A stretch of DNA of 13,601 nucleotides from CAZGVW01 sp964529265 (GCA_964529265.1 CAZGVW010000277.1:1-13601), one strand, 5' to 3'; numbered from the stretch's first letter, positions 6,215 to 13,501 are shown. Notes: generated by a model not told the origin, from the letters alone. Program-made: numbers and translations.

Positions 6215-6727
6215 TCAGCGAGGAGGTGGGGGAGCAGCGGCTGGGCGAGCCCCCGGAGCCCCCGGAGCCCCCGGAGCGCCGCCGGCGGCTTGTTGGGCCA
6301 TGGCCTGGGAGACGGCTTTGGAGACATAGACGAAGCGCGAGCGGAGTTCGGAGAGGACGCCGCTGAGTTCGGAGGCTTCCTCGGCGTCGAGGTTGCCCTT
6401 GGACTTCTGCTCGAGGATGTCGAGCAGATCGATGTAGTGCTTGGCGTATTCGATGGAGACGATGCCGCGGCCGGTCTCGGGATCGGGGATGGCGCCGAGG
6501 TAGAGGAGGGCCTGCGTCGCGAAGGAGGCGACGATGGTCTTGAAATCGGCGGGGGGCATGCGGCCGTAGGGATCGGCGTCGGGGGATGCGGCGCGTTTTT
6601 CCTCGGCGGCGGCGAGTTTTTCCTTCTCGGCCTGGGCCTGCGCTTTCCAATCGGAATCGACGATGATCCTGGGCGCTTCGGCTGGCTTTGAAGATGAGGC
6701 CTGGGAGAGGTCGTATGGATCGCTCAT
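6215..6727 (-). CDS. DUF1844 domain-containing protein
   Basis: A 170-residue cytoplasmic protein of unknown function. Residues 1-58 are a charged, alanine-rich, probably helical or disordered N-terminus (SDWKAQAQAEKEKLAAAEEK). Residues about 58-138 match DUF1844: PPADFKTIVASFATQALLYL, then YAKHYIDLLDILEQKSKGNL and ASELSGVLSELRSRFVYV. This family is widespread in planctomycetes, Acidobacteria and deltaproteobacteria. The tail is low-complexity, GGAPGAPGAPGARPAAAPPPP, encoded by a 9-bp tandem repeat. The start ATG at 6727 has only a weak ribosome site (AGGG, 7 nt upstream). It is convergent with sodA and divergent from the peptidyl-prolyl isomerase gene. No partner gene hints at a role. Confidence 0.88.
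   Translation of the reverse strand: MSDPYDLSQASSSKPAEAPRIIVDSDWKAQAQAEKEKLAAAEEKRAASPDADPYGRMPPADFKTIVASFATQALLYLGAIPDPETGRGIVSIEYAKHYIDLLDILEQKSKGNLDAEEASELSGVLSELRSRFVYVSKAVSQAMAQQAAGGAPGAPGAPGARPAAAPPPPR
6247..6277. repeat. GAGCCCCCG 9-bp tandem repeat (Gly-Ala-Pro tail)
   Basis: Three perfect units at 6247-6273 plus GAGC. On the minus strand it encodes the GAP repeats at the C-terminus of the DUF1844 protein. Unit length is a multiple of three, so changes in copy number keep the frame. Confidence 0.85.
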
Positions 6728-6800
6728 GTCGGGCCCTGGTCGAGGGTGGAATGGCCGCCGCGCCGCGCGCGAGCGAGGGGTGAAGTGTAGGCGATCAGTG

Positions 6801-6829
6801 TGGAAAAACCCCCCTGCCGTCCCGATAAT
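6801..6829 (+). promoter_or_regulatory. Probable promoter of the isomerase-yraN unit (TGGAAA-17-GATAAT)
   Basis: GATAAT at 6824-6829 matches TATAAT at five of six positions; TGGAAA at 6801-6806 matches TTGACA at four of six; spacing is 17 nt. Transcription would start near 6836, giving a leader of about 48 nt to the ATG at 6884. This argues against the upstream GTG at 6800 as the start. Confidence 0.5.
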
Positions 6830-6883
6830 CGCGGAACCCGCCGGACTCGGCCCGTCCCGCTTCCATGCTTGGAGAAACGCCTG

Positions 6884-8311
6884 ATGCTGACATTACGACC
6901 TGTCCGAGCGGCCATCATCGGAAGGCGGAGAGACGCGGCGCTGTGCGCGGCGGCGCTGACGGTTGGCGCGACGGTGATCGGGTTGATGGGCGGATGCTCG
7001 GGGGGAGGCGAATCGTACGGGGCGGAGATCGTGTTTGCGCGGCTGCCGACGGCGCCGGAGCGGCCGACGGATTCGTCGGCAGGCGACGAGATCTTCAGCG
7101 CGAAGGGTGACGAGGACGGGGCGGCGCCAGAGGCGCCGATGCGGACGACGACGCGGGAATCGGCGCGGAACGGCCTGGAGGTGGCGGTGCTGGCGGGGTC
7201 GCCCGCGGTGAGGCCTGAGGGTCCGACTCTGGGCGCGAGCGATGCGGCGGGGGCGGAGGCGCTGGCGAAGGCGGCGACGGCGGAGGCCGCGGCGGCGCCA
7301 TCGCCCGCGGCTGAGGCGCCCGCACGGGCAAATGGGACGTCGCGCGCCTTGCTCGTGGATTCGATGGTGGGGCACATCAACGGGCACCCGGTGTACGCAT
7401 CGGAGTTCTTCGCGGAGAAGGAAGCGCACTACCGTGGCGAAGCGCGACGGCTCCCTCCGGCCGAGTGGCTGGCGTTTGTGCGGCAGGACATCGCGCAGGC
7501 GCTTCGGGTCCAGATTCGGGACGAACTCATCCTCGCCGAGTTCGAGGCGTCTCTGAAGCCTGAGGAGAAGGCCGGCCTGCTCTACTTCGTGTCGAATCTG
7601 CGCGAGGAGCTGATCAGCCAGGCTCGCGGCAGCCGGGAGCGCGCGGAGCGCCGGGCGGAGGAGGAGGGTAAGACGCTGGACGAGGTCGTGGCCAGCCAGC
7701 GCGACCGCGCGCTGATCTACGAGCAGTTGAAGCGCGAGATCCGCAGCAAGGTCTTCGTTTCGTGGCAGGAGATTCAGGTCGAGTTCGAGCGGAATCGCGA
7801 GCGGTATCTGCAGCCCGGCGCTGCGAAACTGAGGATGATCTGGATTCCCGCGGGAGACAGTCTGCGGGCGGACCGCGTCGCGACCCAACTGGCGGCGGGT
7901 GAGCCCTTCGCCGACGTGGCTTCGCGTGAGAGCGATTTCAACCCGAAGGAGGGCGGGCTCCAGCCCGTGTCGCTCGACGGCCCGACGTACGCGGAATCGC
8001 GCATTCTCGCCGTGCCGGAACTGAACGAGCACGCGAAAGATCTTGAGGTGGGCGAGACGGCGGGGCCGTTCGACTACAGCGGCCGGCTGATCTGGATGCG
8101 CCTGGAGGAGGTGTTCATCGACACTCGATCGCTCTTCGACTTTCAGGACATCATCCGGCGGGAGTTGGTCGCGCGGCGCGAGGACTCCGAGATGGACCGA
8201 TACCTGCGACAGTTGATGGAGCGCAGCAGCATGACTGAGATCGAGGAGATGGAGAACCGTCTGTTCGAGATTGCGGCGCACAGGTACCTGCTCTCCGGGC
8301 GGAAGCCATAG
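6884..8311 (+). CDS. Peptidyl-prolyl cis-trans isomerase (parvulin/SurA-like) lipoprotein
   Basis: Probably an exported folding factor that isomerises proline bonds of envelope proteins. From the ATG at 6884, with GGAG 9 nt upstream, it has 475 residues. The N-terminus is a lipoprotein signal: RRRDAALCAAALTVGATVIG then LMGGC, with Cys38 as the likely lipidated residue. Residues about 50-155 are an Ala/Pro/Glu-rich linker. Residues 158-310 form a SurA-like helical chaperone part (VGHINGHPVYASEFFAEKEA, then long charged helices). Residues about 313-410 are the parvulin rotamase domain: AKLRMIWIPAG, LAAGEPFADVASRESDFNPK, EGGLQPVSL, ELNEHAKDLEVGETAGPF and GRLIWMRLEEV. A helical tail follows. The promoter at 6801-6829 rules against a longer N-terminus. 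yraN follows 11 bp downstream, so the two are probably cotranscribed. Confidence 0.85.
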   Translation: MLTLRPVRAAIIGRRRDAALCAAALTVGATVIGLMGGCSGGGESYGAEIVFARLPTAPERPTDSSAGDEIFSAKGDEDGAAPEAPMRTTTRESARNGLEVAVLAGSPAVRPEGPTLGASDAAGAEALAKAATAEAAAAPSPAAEAPARANGTSRALLVDSMVGHINGHPVYASEFFAEKEAHYRGEARRLPPAEWLAFVRQDIAQALRVQIRDELILAEFEASLKPEEKAGLLYFVSNLREELISQARGSRERAERRAEEEGKTLDEVVASQRDRALIYEQLKREIRSKVFVSWQEIQVEFERNRERYLQPGAAKLRMIWIPAGDSLRADRVATQLAAGEPFADVASRESDFNPKEGGLQPVSLDGPTYAESRILAVPELNEHAKDLEVGETAGPFDYSGRLIWMRLEEVFIDTRSLFDFQDIIRRELVARREDSEMDRYLRQLMERSSMTEIEEMENRLFEIAAHRYLLSGRKP

Positions 8312-8322
8312 GGGCGTCCGGC

Positions 8323-8814
8323 GTGCGCGGGACAGGGCGAAAAGAGTTGAGTGTGGCGCGGCGCGCGCTCGAGGGCGTGCGGCGGGCGATGGGTTTTGGG
8401 GCTGTGTCCAGGCGTGATCCGCTGGGGCCGAAGGGCGAGCGGATGGCGGCGCGGCGGCTGCGGAAGAGCGGGTACCGGGTGCTGGCGCGGAACGTGATGA
8501 CCGCGGCGGGGGAGGCGGACCTGGTGTGCCTGGCGCCGGACAAGCGGACGATTGTGGTGGTAGAGGTGAAGGCGCGGCGCGTGGGCGGCGCGGCGAGCGC
8601 AGCGGGCGTGTCGGGCGGCGGTGGCGGTTTGGCGATTCCGCCGGAAGCCGCGGTGGGGCATCGGAAGCAGCGTCGGCTGCTGAGCGTGGCGCAGTTGGTG
8701 GCGCGCAGCCACGGGTGGACTGATCGGCCGCTGCGGATCGACGTGGTGGCGATCGAGGCGCCGGAGCGGGGGCGTCCGACGATCCGGCATCATGAGAATG
8801 CGGTGGTGCGGTGA
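8323..8814 (+). CDS. yraN: YraN/UPF0102 family endonuclease-like protein
   Basis: Belongs to UPF0102, a restriction-endonuclease-like (PD-(D/E)xK) fold family of uncertain role, often suspected in DNA processing. The pattern is clear: LGPKGERMAARRLRKSGYRV (34-53), LARNVMTAAGEADLV (54-68) and VVVEVKARR (78-86), putting Asp66, Glu81 and Lys83 in the catalytic positions, then AVGHRKQRRLLSVAQLVA and RPLRIDVVAIE. A glycine/alanine-rich insertion, about residues 87-103, separates the core from the next helix and is longer than in most homologues. The start is uncertain: GTG 8323 gives 163 residues, but GTG 8353 or ATG 8389 would still leave the domain whole. It lies 11 bp after the isomerase gene on the same strand. 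Confidence 0.87.
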   Translation: MRGTGRKELSVARRALEGVRRAMGFGAVSRRDPLGPKGERMAARRLRKSGYRVLARNVMTAAGEADLVCLAPDKRTIVVVEVKARRVGGAASAAGVSGGGGGLAIPPEAAVGHRKQRRLLSVAQLVARSHGWTDRPLRIDVVAIEAPERGRPTIRHHENAVVR

Positions 8815-8824
8815 TGTGAGGAGG

Positions 8825-8842
8825 GCGGCTCTGGAGAGCCGC
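8825..8842. repeat. REP-like palindrome, copy 1
   Basis: GCGGCTCT-GG-AGAGCCGC, a perfect 8-bp inverted repeat, practically a 7-bp stem with a TGGA loop. It follows yraN by 10 bp in the gap between convergent genes and matches copy 2 at 8859-8878. Confidence 0.8.
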
Positions 8843-8858
8843 AACCATCGGGAACGAA

Positions 8859-8878
8859 GGCGGCTCTGGAGAGCCGCC
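8859..8878. repeat. REP-like palindrome, copy 2
   Basis: GGCGGCTCTGGAGAGCCGCC, a perfect 9-bp inverted repeat. It begins 35 bp after copy 1, and its 18-nt core is identical to that copy. With no T-runs next to either copy they are not classical intrinsic terminators, but two strong stem-loops between convergent genes could stop or protect both mRNAs. Confidence 0.8.
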
Positions 8879-8892
8879 GCCACCAGGAGAGG

Positions 8893-9774
8893 TCAGCCGC
8901 CGGCGCGCTCGACGCGCACGGAGCCGTTGCTCGTCTTGAGCGTGGAGCGGGGGCCGCCGTCGCCCACTTCGATGACGGCCCTGTGCCGGCTGAGGGAGAG
9001 GAGTTTCACACCGGAGGCGCGATCAACGTTGATGGAGCCATTGCTGGTTCCGATTTCAACCTGGCCGGCGAAGGACTCGCCGAAGGAGAGCGAGATGCCG
9101 CCGTTGGAGGTGCGGGCTTCGACAGGGCCTGCGCCCCCGTCGCCCAAGGAGATCTCGATCCGGCCGTTGCTGGAATCGGCCTCGATGGGTCCGCCGACGC
9201 CGCGGAGCGTGACGGAGCCGTTGCTCGTATCCGCGATGACGGGGCCTGCGACGTTTTCCATCGAGATGCGGCCGTTGCTGGTGTCGGCGTAGACGGGTCC
9301 ATCGTGGCGCCTGACGCGGATGCCGCCGTTGGTGGTGTTCAGCGTGGCTTCGCCGGAGAGTTCCTCGAGTCCGATGCTGCCGTTGCTGGTCTTGATGACG
9401 ACGTCGGAGACATCGGGAATCGTGATCTCGAAGGCGCAGCCTTCGTTTCCTTCGCGGACGCCATCGGGCCATGCGACGGAGACGACAAGCGCGCCGTTGG
9501 AATCGCGCTGGGCGATGACCTGGGTCGCAGCGAGGCGCTCGGCGGTGCGGGCTTTGAGTTCGGCGATGATGGTGACGACATCGCCATCGGTGGCCTGTGC
9601 TTTCACGGCGCCGTTGGCCGTCTCGACGACGAGGGGATTATCCGCGACATGATCCACGGAGACGACGCGGACTTCCTTGAAGCGGGCGTCGCCGAAGGAG
9701 CATCCGCCGGCGATCGCGAGGAGAGCGGCGGCGGCGGTGAGAAGGAGGGTGCGGGGCAGAAGGGTGCGTGGCAT
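8893..9774 (-). CDS. DUF4097-family beta-repeat lipoprotein
   Basis: A 293-residue envelope protein of unknown function. The start ATG at 9774 has GGAGAGG 6 nt upstream. Residues 1-25 are a lipoprotein signal (MPRTLLPRTLLLTAAAALLA then IAGGC; Cys25 likely lipidated). The mature part has the DUF4097 signature of repeated strands headed by (T/S)(S/T)NG followed by G/S/R and I/V: NG pairs occur at 131, 149, 167, 185, 203, 224, 245 and 283. Spacing is exactly 18 residues for five of them, then 21, 21 and 38. Two weaker ones are at 54 and 93. This predicts a right-handed beta-helix or beta-roll with an Asn-Gly ladder along one edge. Loops are Gly/Asp-rich (ENVAGPVIAD, RGVGGPIEAD). It may act as an adhesin-like or scaffold surface protein; no enzyme motif is seen. 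Two palindromes follow its 3' end. Confidence 0.85.
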   Translation of the reverse strand: MPRTLLPRTLLLTAAAALLAIAGGCSFGDARFKEVRVVSVDHVADNPLVVETANGAVKAQATDGDVVTIIAELKARTAERLAATQVIAQRDSNGALVVSVAWPDGVREGNEGCAFEITIPDVSDVVIKTSNGSIGLEELSGEATLNTTNGGIRVRRHDGPVYADTSNGRISMENVAGPVIADTSNGSVTLRGVGGPIEADSSNGRIEISLGDGGAGPVEARTSNGGISLSFGESFAGQVEIGTSNGSINVDRASGVKLLSLSRHRAVIEVGDGGPRSTLKTSNGSVRVERAGG

Positions 9775-9890
9775 GTGTGTCCTCTCCGATGGGATGCTCG
9801 ATCGCGATGCGGCGGCCGGCAACGCGGCCGAGATGCGGCGGGCGCCCCGGCGCTGCCCTTCGCCTCTTTCCGAAGGACGCCCGAGGGGTT

Positions 9891-10922
9891 TCAGGCTGGC
9901 GCCTTCGAGCCGCCGCGTCCCGGCCCCGGGCCCGCCCGGCGGACGGCGTCGAGGGACAGGATCTCAAAGATGACGTGGGCGGCCAAGAGGGCGGTGATGC
10001 CGGTGGGGTCGCGATCGGGCAGGACCTCGACGACATCGGCGCCGACGATGTCCACCCCGGCCCCCCCGCCCCCGCCCCCGCCCCCGGAGAGCAGGCGGAG
10101 CATGTCGAGGGCCTCAGCCGCGGTGAAGCCGCCGGGGCAGGGCGTGCCCGTGCCGGGGGCAAAGGCGGGGTCAACGACATCGATATCGAAGGAGAGGTAG
10201 GCGGGGGCGCCGCTGAGGACCTTGACGAACCTGGTGAGTGTCTCGGGCCCGTTGCGGCGCCAATCGCTGTGCGTGACGAGCGTGGCGCCGACCTGGCGGT
10301 TGAAATCGAGGTCGGCGCGGAGGGTCAACGGGCCCTTGATCCCGATGGAGATCATGCGCTTGGGGTCGATCAGGCCTTCTTCGATGGCCCGGCGGAACAC
10401 GGTGGCGTGGTTGTACGTCTCGTCCCAGATGACATCGACGGTGTCAACGTGGCTATCGAAATGGAGCAGGGCGAGGCCGCCCTTCGGTTTGCCCTGGCGC
10501 TGCCATGTGGCGCGAATGTTGGCAAGGGCGATGGAGTGGTCGCCGCCGACGGCGAAGAGGCGCGTGTGGCGCGGATCGCCGAGTTTCAGGGCGTAGTCGC
10601 AGGCGAGGCGTGCTGTTTCGGCGCAGGAGTAGGGCGCGACGGGCGCATCGCCGCCATCAGCGAGGCTGAGGACGTTGGTGATGGTGACATCGTGCTCGAG
10701 GTGGTGGGGCTTGACGTACTGCGACGCATCGCGGATGGCGCGGGGGCCGAAGCGCGCGCCGGGGCGAAAGGTGACGCCGCCATCGAAGGGGATGCCGTAG
10801 ATGGCCCAATCGACCGGGTGCTGGTCGGGCGCCACGTGGCTGATCAGGGGGTAGCGGCAGAACGTGGCGACGCCGGCGAACCGCGGCGAGGAGCGCGAAT
10901 CAGGCTGGATGGTTCGGGCCAT
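9891..10922 (-). CDS. Agmatinase-family ureohydrolase
   Basis: Belongs to the arginase/agmatinase/guanidinobutyrase superfamily: binuclear manganese enzymes that split a guanidino group to give urea. Metal-binding motifs are complete: AVGGDHS (124-130, His129), HFDSHVDT (154-161, Asp156/His158/Asp160) and SFDIDVVDPAFAPGTGTPCPGG (split: SFDIDVVDPAFAP, GTGTPCPGG; 244-265, Asp246/Asp248). Other family features are GIPFDGGVTFRPGARFGPRA (43-62) and VDIVGADVVEV (290-300). Agmatinase (SpeB, agmatine to putrescine) is the most likely activity, but guanidinobutyrase or guanidinase share these motifs and the substrate loop cannot be read by eye. Eight glycines (280-287) extend the loop before strand DIVGADVVEV, encoded by a GGGGGC repeat; homologues have only a few residues there. 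The start ATG at 10922 lacks a good ribosome site. It lies 29 bp after the choice-of-anchor gene. Confidence 0.88.
   Translation of the reverse strand: MARTIQPDSRSSPRFAGVATFCRYPLISHVAPDQHPVDWAIYGIPFDGGVTFRPGARFGPRAIRDASQYVKPHHLEHDVTITNVLSLADGGDAPVAPYSCAETARLACDYALKLGDPRHTRLFAVGGDHSIALANIRATWQRQGKPKGGLALLHFDSHVDTVDVIWDETYNHATVFRRAIEEGLIDPKRMISIGIKGPLTLRADLDFNRQVGATLVTHSDWRRNGPETLTRFVKVLSGAPAYLSFDIDVVDPAFAPGTGTPCPGGFTAAEALDMLRLLSGGGGGGGGAGVDIVGADVVEVLPDRDPTGITALLAAHVIFEILSLDAVRRAGPGPGRGGSKAPA
10061..10086. repeat. GCCCCC tandem repeat in the ureohydrolase gene (polyglycine)
   Basis: Seven C, then three GCCCCC units and a final G. On the coding (minus) strand it is four consecutive runs of at least five G, encoding Gly8 at residues 280-287. 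It is the same hexamer as at 2213-2243 in an unrelated gene on the same strand. Confidence 0.9.
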
Positions 10923-10951
10923 GGCCCGGCCAATCTACCGGAGTGAGGGCG

Positions 10952-11695
10952 TCATGCGCACGGGCCCCACGAGCCGAGGGCAATCGCGAGATCGGAGGCG
11001 CCGACGACGCCATCGTGATCGAGGTCGGCGGCAGAGGATGACTGGCCCCATGAGCCGAGGATGAGCGCGAGGTCGGAGGCGCCGATGGCGCCATCGGCAT
11101 CGAGGTCGGCGGCGCAGGGCTGGAACGCTGCGCTGACGCTGGTGAGGTAGATGATGTCGCCGGAGTTGGCGAAGTTGTTGTTGATGGCGTTGCCCGCGGC
11201 GTAGAACGTGATGACGCCCATGTCCTCCATGGGGGCGCGCCAGCGCAGGTGGTATTCGGCGGATGAGCCCATCGCGGCCCAGTCGGCGACGGCGTTGGCG
11301 ACGCCATCGAGCGTGTGGGATGCGTATTGCGCGGGCGGGAAGCCTTCGGCGAACTGGGTGTTCAGTTCGTCGGTGATGATGATCTGGCCGGCGTGGACGC
11401 CACCGGCGGCTTCGACGCTGACTTCGAAGCCTGCGCCTGCGCGGTTGGGATCGGCGATGCGGACGCGGAAGTCGTAGAGCGCGCCGGGGGCGTATGCCGC
11501 GGGCGCATCGAGGATCTGAACCGAGCCGACGCCCGCGGCCGAGCCATGACATTGACGGCAGGAGGCGCCGAGGCTGGCGGGGCTGCCGGTGAGGCCTGCG
11601 GGCGGCCCGCCGCGGTAGGCGAGGCATTCGGCGCCGGGGGCGAGGCAGAGGCCGATGAGGATGGCCGAAAGCCGGGGTGTGGTGGAGCGAAGCAT
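10952..11695 (-). CDS. Choice-of-anchor-V-type secreted protein with CxxCH motif and two dockerin-like repeats
   Basis: A 247-residue protein, probably secreted. The ATG at 11695 begins a signal peptide (LSAILIGLCLAPGAECLA; cleavage near residue 26). ASCRQCHGS (45-52) is a CxxCH haem-c-type motif in the short N-terminal part, as is usual in proteins with the choice-of-anchor V domain. That domain follows (about 60-187): YAPGALYDFRVRI, GFEVSVEAAGGVHAGQI, YASHTLDGV, YHLRWRAPMEDMGVITFYAA and GNAINNNFANSGDIIYLTS. Two Ca-loop repeats close the protein: DLDADGAIGASDLA...GSWG (197-217) and DLDHDGVVGASDLA...GSWG (224-244), then PCA. This is the GC-type dockerin anchor seen in Phycisphaerales. An upstream open frame to 11935 is non-coding. 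There is no ribosome site, but a TAGAAT box lies 8 nt before the ATG. With one CxxCH and no distal Met ligand identified, haem attachment is unproven. Confidence 0.8.
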   Translation of the reverse strand: MLRSTTPRLSAILIGLCLAPGAECLAYRGGPPAGLTGSPASLGASCRQCHGSAAGVGSVQILDAPAAYAPGALYDFRVRIADPNRAGAGFEVSVEAAGGVHAGQIIITDELNTQFAEGFPPAQYASHTLDGVANAVADWAAMGSSAEYHLRWRAPMEDMGVITFYAAGNAINNNFANSGDIIYLTSVSAAFQPCAADLDADGAIGASDLALILGSWGQSSSAADLDHDGVVGASDLAIALGSWGPCA

Positions 11696-11703
11696 CAGCC
11701 GCG

Positions 11704-11709
11704 ATTCTA
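11704..11709 (-). promoter_or_regulatory. Probable -10 element (TAGAAT) of the choice-of-anchor gene
   Basis: Minus-strand TAGAAT, five of six consensus, ends 8 nt before the ATG at 11695, so transcription would begin at or just before the start codon. The -35 position holds TTCCGT, which is weak. It lies back to back with the flavoenzyme promoter. Confidence 0.4.
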
Positions 11710-11743
11710 CGCGCGTGCAGGCGCGGACGGAACCAGAAAACGC

Positions 11744-11771
11744 TTGGATGGATCGAAGGTTTGAATAGACT
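11744..11771 (+). promoter_or_regulatory. Possible promoter of the flavoenzyme gene (TTGGAT-16-TAGACT)
   Basis: TTGGAT at 11744-11749 and TAGACT at 11766-11771 are separated by 16 nt; half to two thirds of each hexamer matches consensus. Transcription would start near 11778, about 32 nt before the ATG at 11810. Confidence 0.4.
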
Positions 11772-11809
11772 GGCGGCGAGAGCGGGCCCGACGCGAAATG
11801 GGAGGCCAC

Positions 11810-13501
11810 ATGCAGAGCAGGCGGGAGTTTCTCGGGCACGGATTGAATGCGTTCGCGCTGGGGATGCTGGCGCGGAGCGGGATGGCGTTCGGCGGGTTCG
11901 ATCCGTGCGGGAACATCGGCGCGACGCCGCTGCACCTCTCAGGGCCGTTTGAGAAGATTCCGCCGCTGCCGGATTCCACGGCGATCGGAGGGATGCCGTT
12001 CGCGAAGGATCTGACGGGCGACTGGCCGACGGACATGCTGCATCCGCCGTTCCGGCCGATCGAGAAGCCGCCGAAGGCGACGGAATCTACGGACATCGTG
12101 GTGATCGGAGGCGGGCTCTCGGGCCTGGCGACGGCGTATCTGCTGCGGGAGCGGAGGCCGATCGTGCTGGAGATGCAGCCGCGGTTCGGCGGGCAGGCGC
12201 GGGGCGAATGGTGGCAGGGGACGCACTATTCGCTGGGCAGCGCGTATTTCATCACGCCGGACAAGGGGACGTTTCTCGAGGAGTTCTACAAGGAGTTGGG
12301 GTTCGATCTGGAGCACCGGCTCTCGGAGGGGGACGACCCGGTTGAACTGAACGGCGTGATCCGCGATGACTTCTGGACGGGCGCAGGCCTGCCGAAGGAC
12401 CAGATGGCGCTGTTCGAGCAGTACGCCGAGATGGTGGCGTACTACGGGGAGAACTATCCGGAGATTCCGCTGCCGGACGGCAAGGACGCGAAGTTTGTGC
12501 GGGATCTCGATCGCATCACGCTGAAGCAGGACATCGAGGCGCGGCTGGGGCAGGCGGCGCCGGCGCTGCTGGCGGCGGGGATTCAGGCGTACTGCTATTC
12601 ATCGTTCAATGCGGGGTGGGAGGAGATTTCGGCGGCGAGGGGGTGGAACTTTGTCGCGGCGGAGGAGTTCGGGCGCTGGGTGCTGCCGGGCGGGAACGCG
12701 TGGTTCGTGCAGCGGCTGTGGGAGCGGCTGGCGGGGCTGGAGCACTCGATCGGGGGCGAGGGGTGTTTGCTGCGCGCGGGGTGCATCGTTCACGAGGTGC
12801 GACTGAACAGCGGCGGCGCGCTGGTGACGTATGGCGACACGAAGGGGAATCTGCGGTCGATCCAGGCGAAGCGCGTGGTGATGTGCTGCCCGAAGTACGC
12901 GGCGAAGCACATGATTCACGGGCTGGTGGACGTTGACAACGAGAAGTTCAACGCGATGCACCAGATCAACTATCGGCCGTACGTGGTGGCGAACGTGCTG
13001 CTGGAGGCGCCGATCACGCGCGATTTCTACGACACGTTCCTGCTCTATGACGGGAACTTCCCGACGAATGACGGGGAGGCGGAGGCCTATTCGCGCGTGG
13101 TGGACATGCTGAGCGGGCACTACGCGCGGCCGGAGCCGGCGCCGCGGAGCGTGCTGACGCTCTATTGGCCGCTGCCGTGGGGCACAGGGCGGTTCACGCT
13201 GCTGCCGCAATCGAAGCCGCTGGAGGCGTATGGCGAATCGCTTGCGCCGCAGGTGCGGAGGATGCTCGAACTTCTGAAGGTTCCGGAATCCGCGGTGCGG
13301 CAGGTTCGCATGACGCGCTGGGGGCATGCGATGCCGTTCGCGAAGCCGGGGCTGATCGCGTTCGGCACGGCGGAGGCGAGCCGGCGGCCGCTGGAAGGGA
13401 CGGTTTTCTTCGTGGAGCAGGACAACTGGGCGCTGCCGGCGGTGGAGAACTGCCTGCTGGACGCGGAGATCTTCCGGCCGGAGATTCTGGCGGGGTTGTG
13501 A
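11810..13501 (+). CDS. Tat-exported FAD-dependent oxidoreductase (flavin amine oxidase/phytoene desaturase-like)
   Basis: A 563-residue flavoprotein of unknown substrate. The ATG at 11810 is preferred over that at 11798 because GGGAGG lies 4 nt before it and the twin-arginine signal then starts at residue 3: SRREFLGHGLNAFALGML. The mature N-terminus (30-92) is a proline-rich segment. DIVVIGGGLSGLATAYLLRE (95-114) is the Rossmann dinucleotide-binding motif, ending in Glu121 (IVLEMQPRFGGQARG), which would bind the FAD ribose. The middle contains an aromatic-rich substrate region (YCYSSFNAGWEEISAARGWN, about 260-279). The C-terminal part, FVEQDNWALPAVENCLLDAE, takes the place of the second FAD-contact motif of amine oxidases. 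Folded export with cofactor fits the Tat route. It is divergent from the CxxCH/dockerin gene and convergent with a second dockerin gene, 15 bp away. Assignment to the NAD(P)-binding/amine-oxidase superfamily is firm; the reaction is not. Confidence 0.85.
   Translation: MQSRREFLGHGLNAFALGMLARSGMAFGGFDPCGNIGATPLHLSGPFEKIPPLPDSTAIGGMPFAKDLTGDWPTDMLHPPFRPIEKPPKATESTDIVVIGGGLSGLATAYLLRERRPIVLEMQPRFGGQARGEWWQGTHYSLGSAYFITPDKGTFLEEFYKELGFDLEHRLSEGDDPVELNGVIRDDFWTGAGLPKDQMALFEQYAEMVAYYGENYPEIPLPDGKDAKFVRDLDRITLKQDIEARLGQAAPALLAAGIQAYCYSSFNAGWEEISAARGWNFVAAEEFGRWVLPGGNAWFVQRLWERLAGLEHSIGGEGCLLRAGCIVHEVRLNSGGALVTYGDTKGNLRSIQAKRVVMCCPKYAAKHMIHGLVDVDNEKFNAMHQINYRPYVVANVLLEAPITRDFYDTFLLYDGNFPTNDGEAEAYSRVVDMLSGHYARPEPAPRSVLTLYWPLPWGTGRFTLLPQSKPLEAYGESLAPQVRRMLELLKVPESAVRQVRMTRWGHAMPFAKPGLIAFGTAEASRRPLEGTVFFVEQDNWALPAVENCLLDAEIFRPEILAGL

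Noticed and set aside
5508..6650. 380-codon minus-strand frame over sodA and DUF1844
   Set aside because: Runs antisense through all of sodA and is Arg/His/Pro-rich; high-GC shadow.
6893..8848. 651-codon open frame on the minus strand
   Set aside because: It is the antisense shadow of the isomerase lipoprotein and yraN; composition is Arg/Pro/Ala/His-rich low complexity, while the plus-strand frames carry clear domains.
8825..8878. Minimal CRISPR array
   Set aside because: Only two copies, the repeat is a full palindrome, the spacer is 17 nt and no cas gene is nearby.
9768..10946. 392-codon open frame on the plus strand
   Set aside because: Antisense to the ureohydrolase, whose metal-binding motifs are intact; the plus-strand product has no recognisable domain.
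10922..11695. Firm operon of choice-of-anchor protein, ureohydrolase and DUF4097 lipoprotein
   Set aside because: Same strand and a 29-bp first gap allow cotranscription, but the second gap is 116 bp, the functions are unrelated and no shared regulation is visible, so I do not claim a functional unit.
11696..11935. 80-codon N-terminal extension of the choice-of-anchor protein
   Set aside because: It would bury the signal peptide and overlap the flavoenzyme start antisense; the ATG at 11695 places the signal peptide at the N-terminus.
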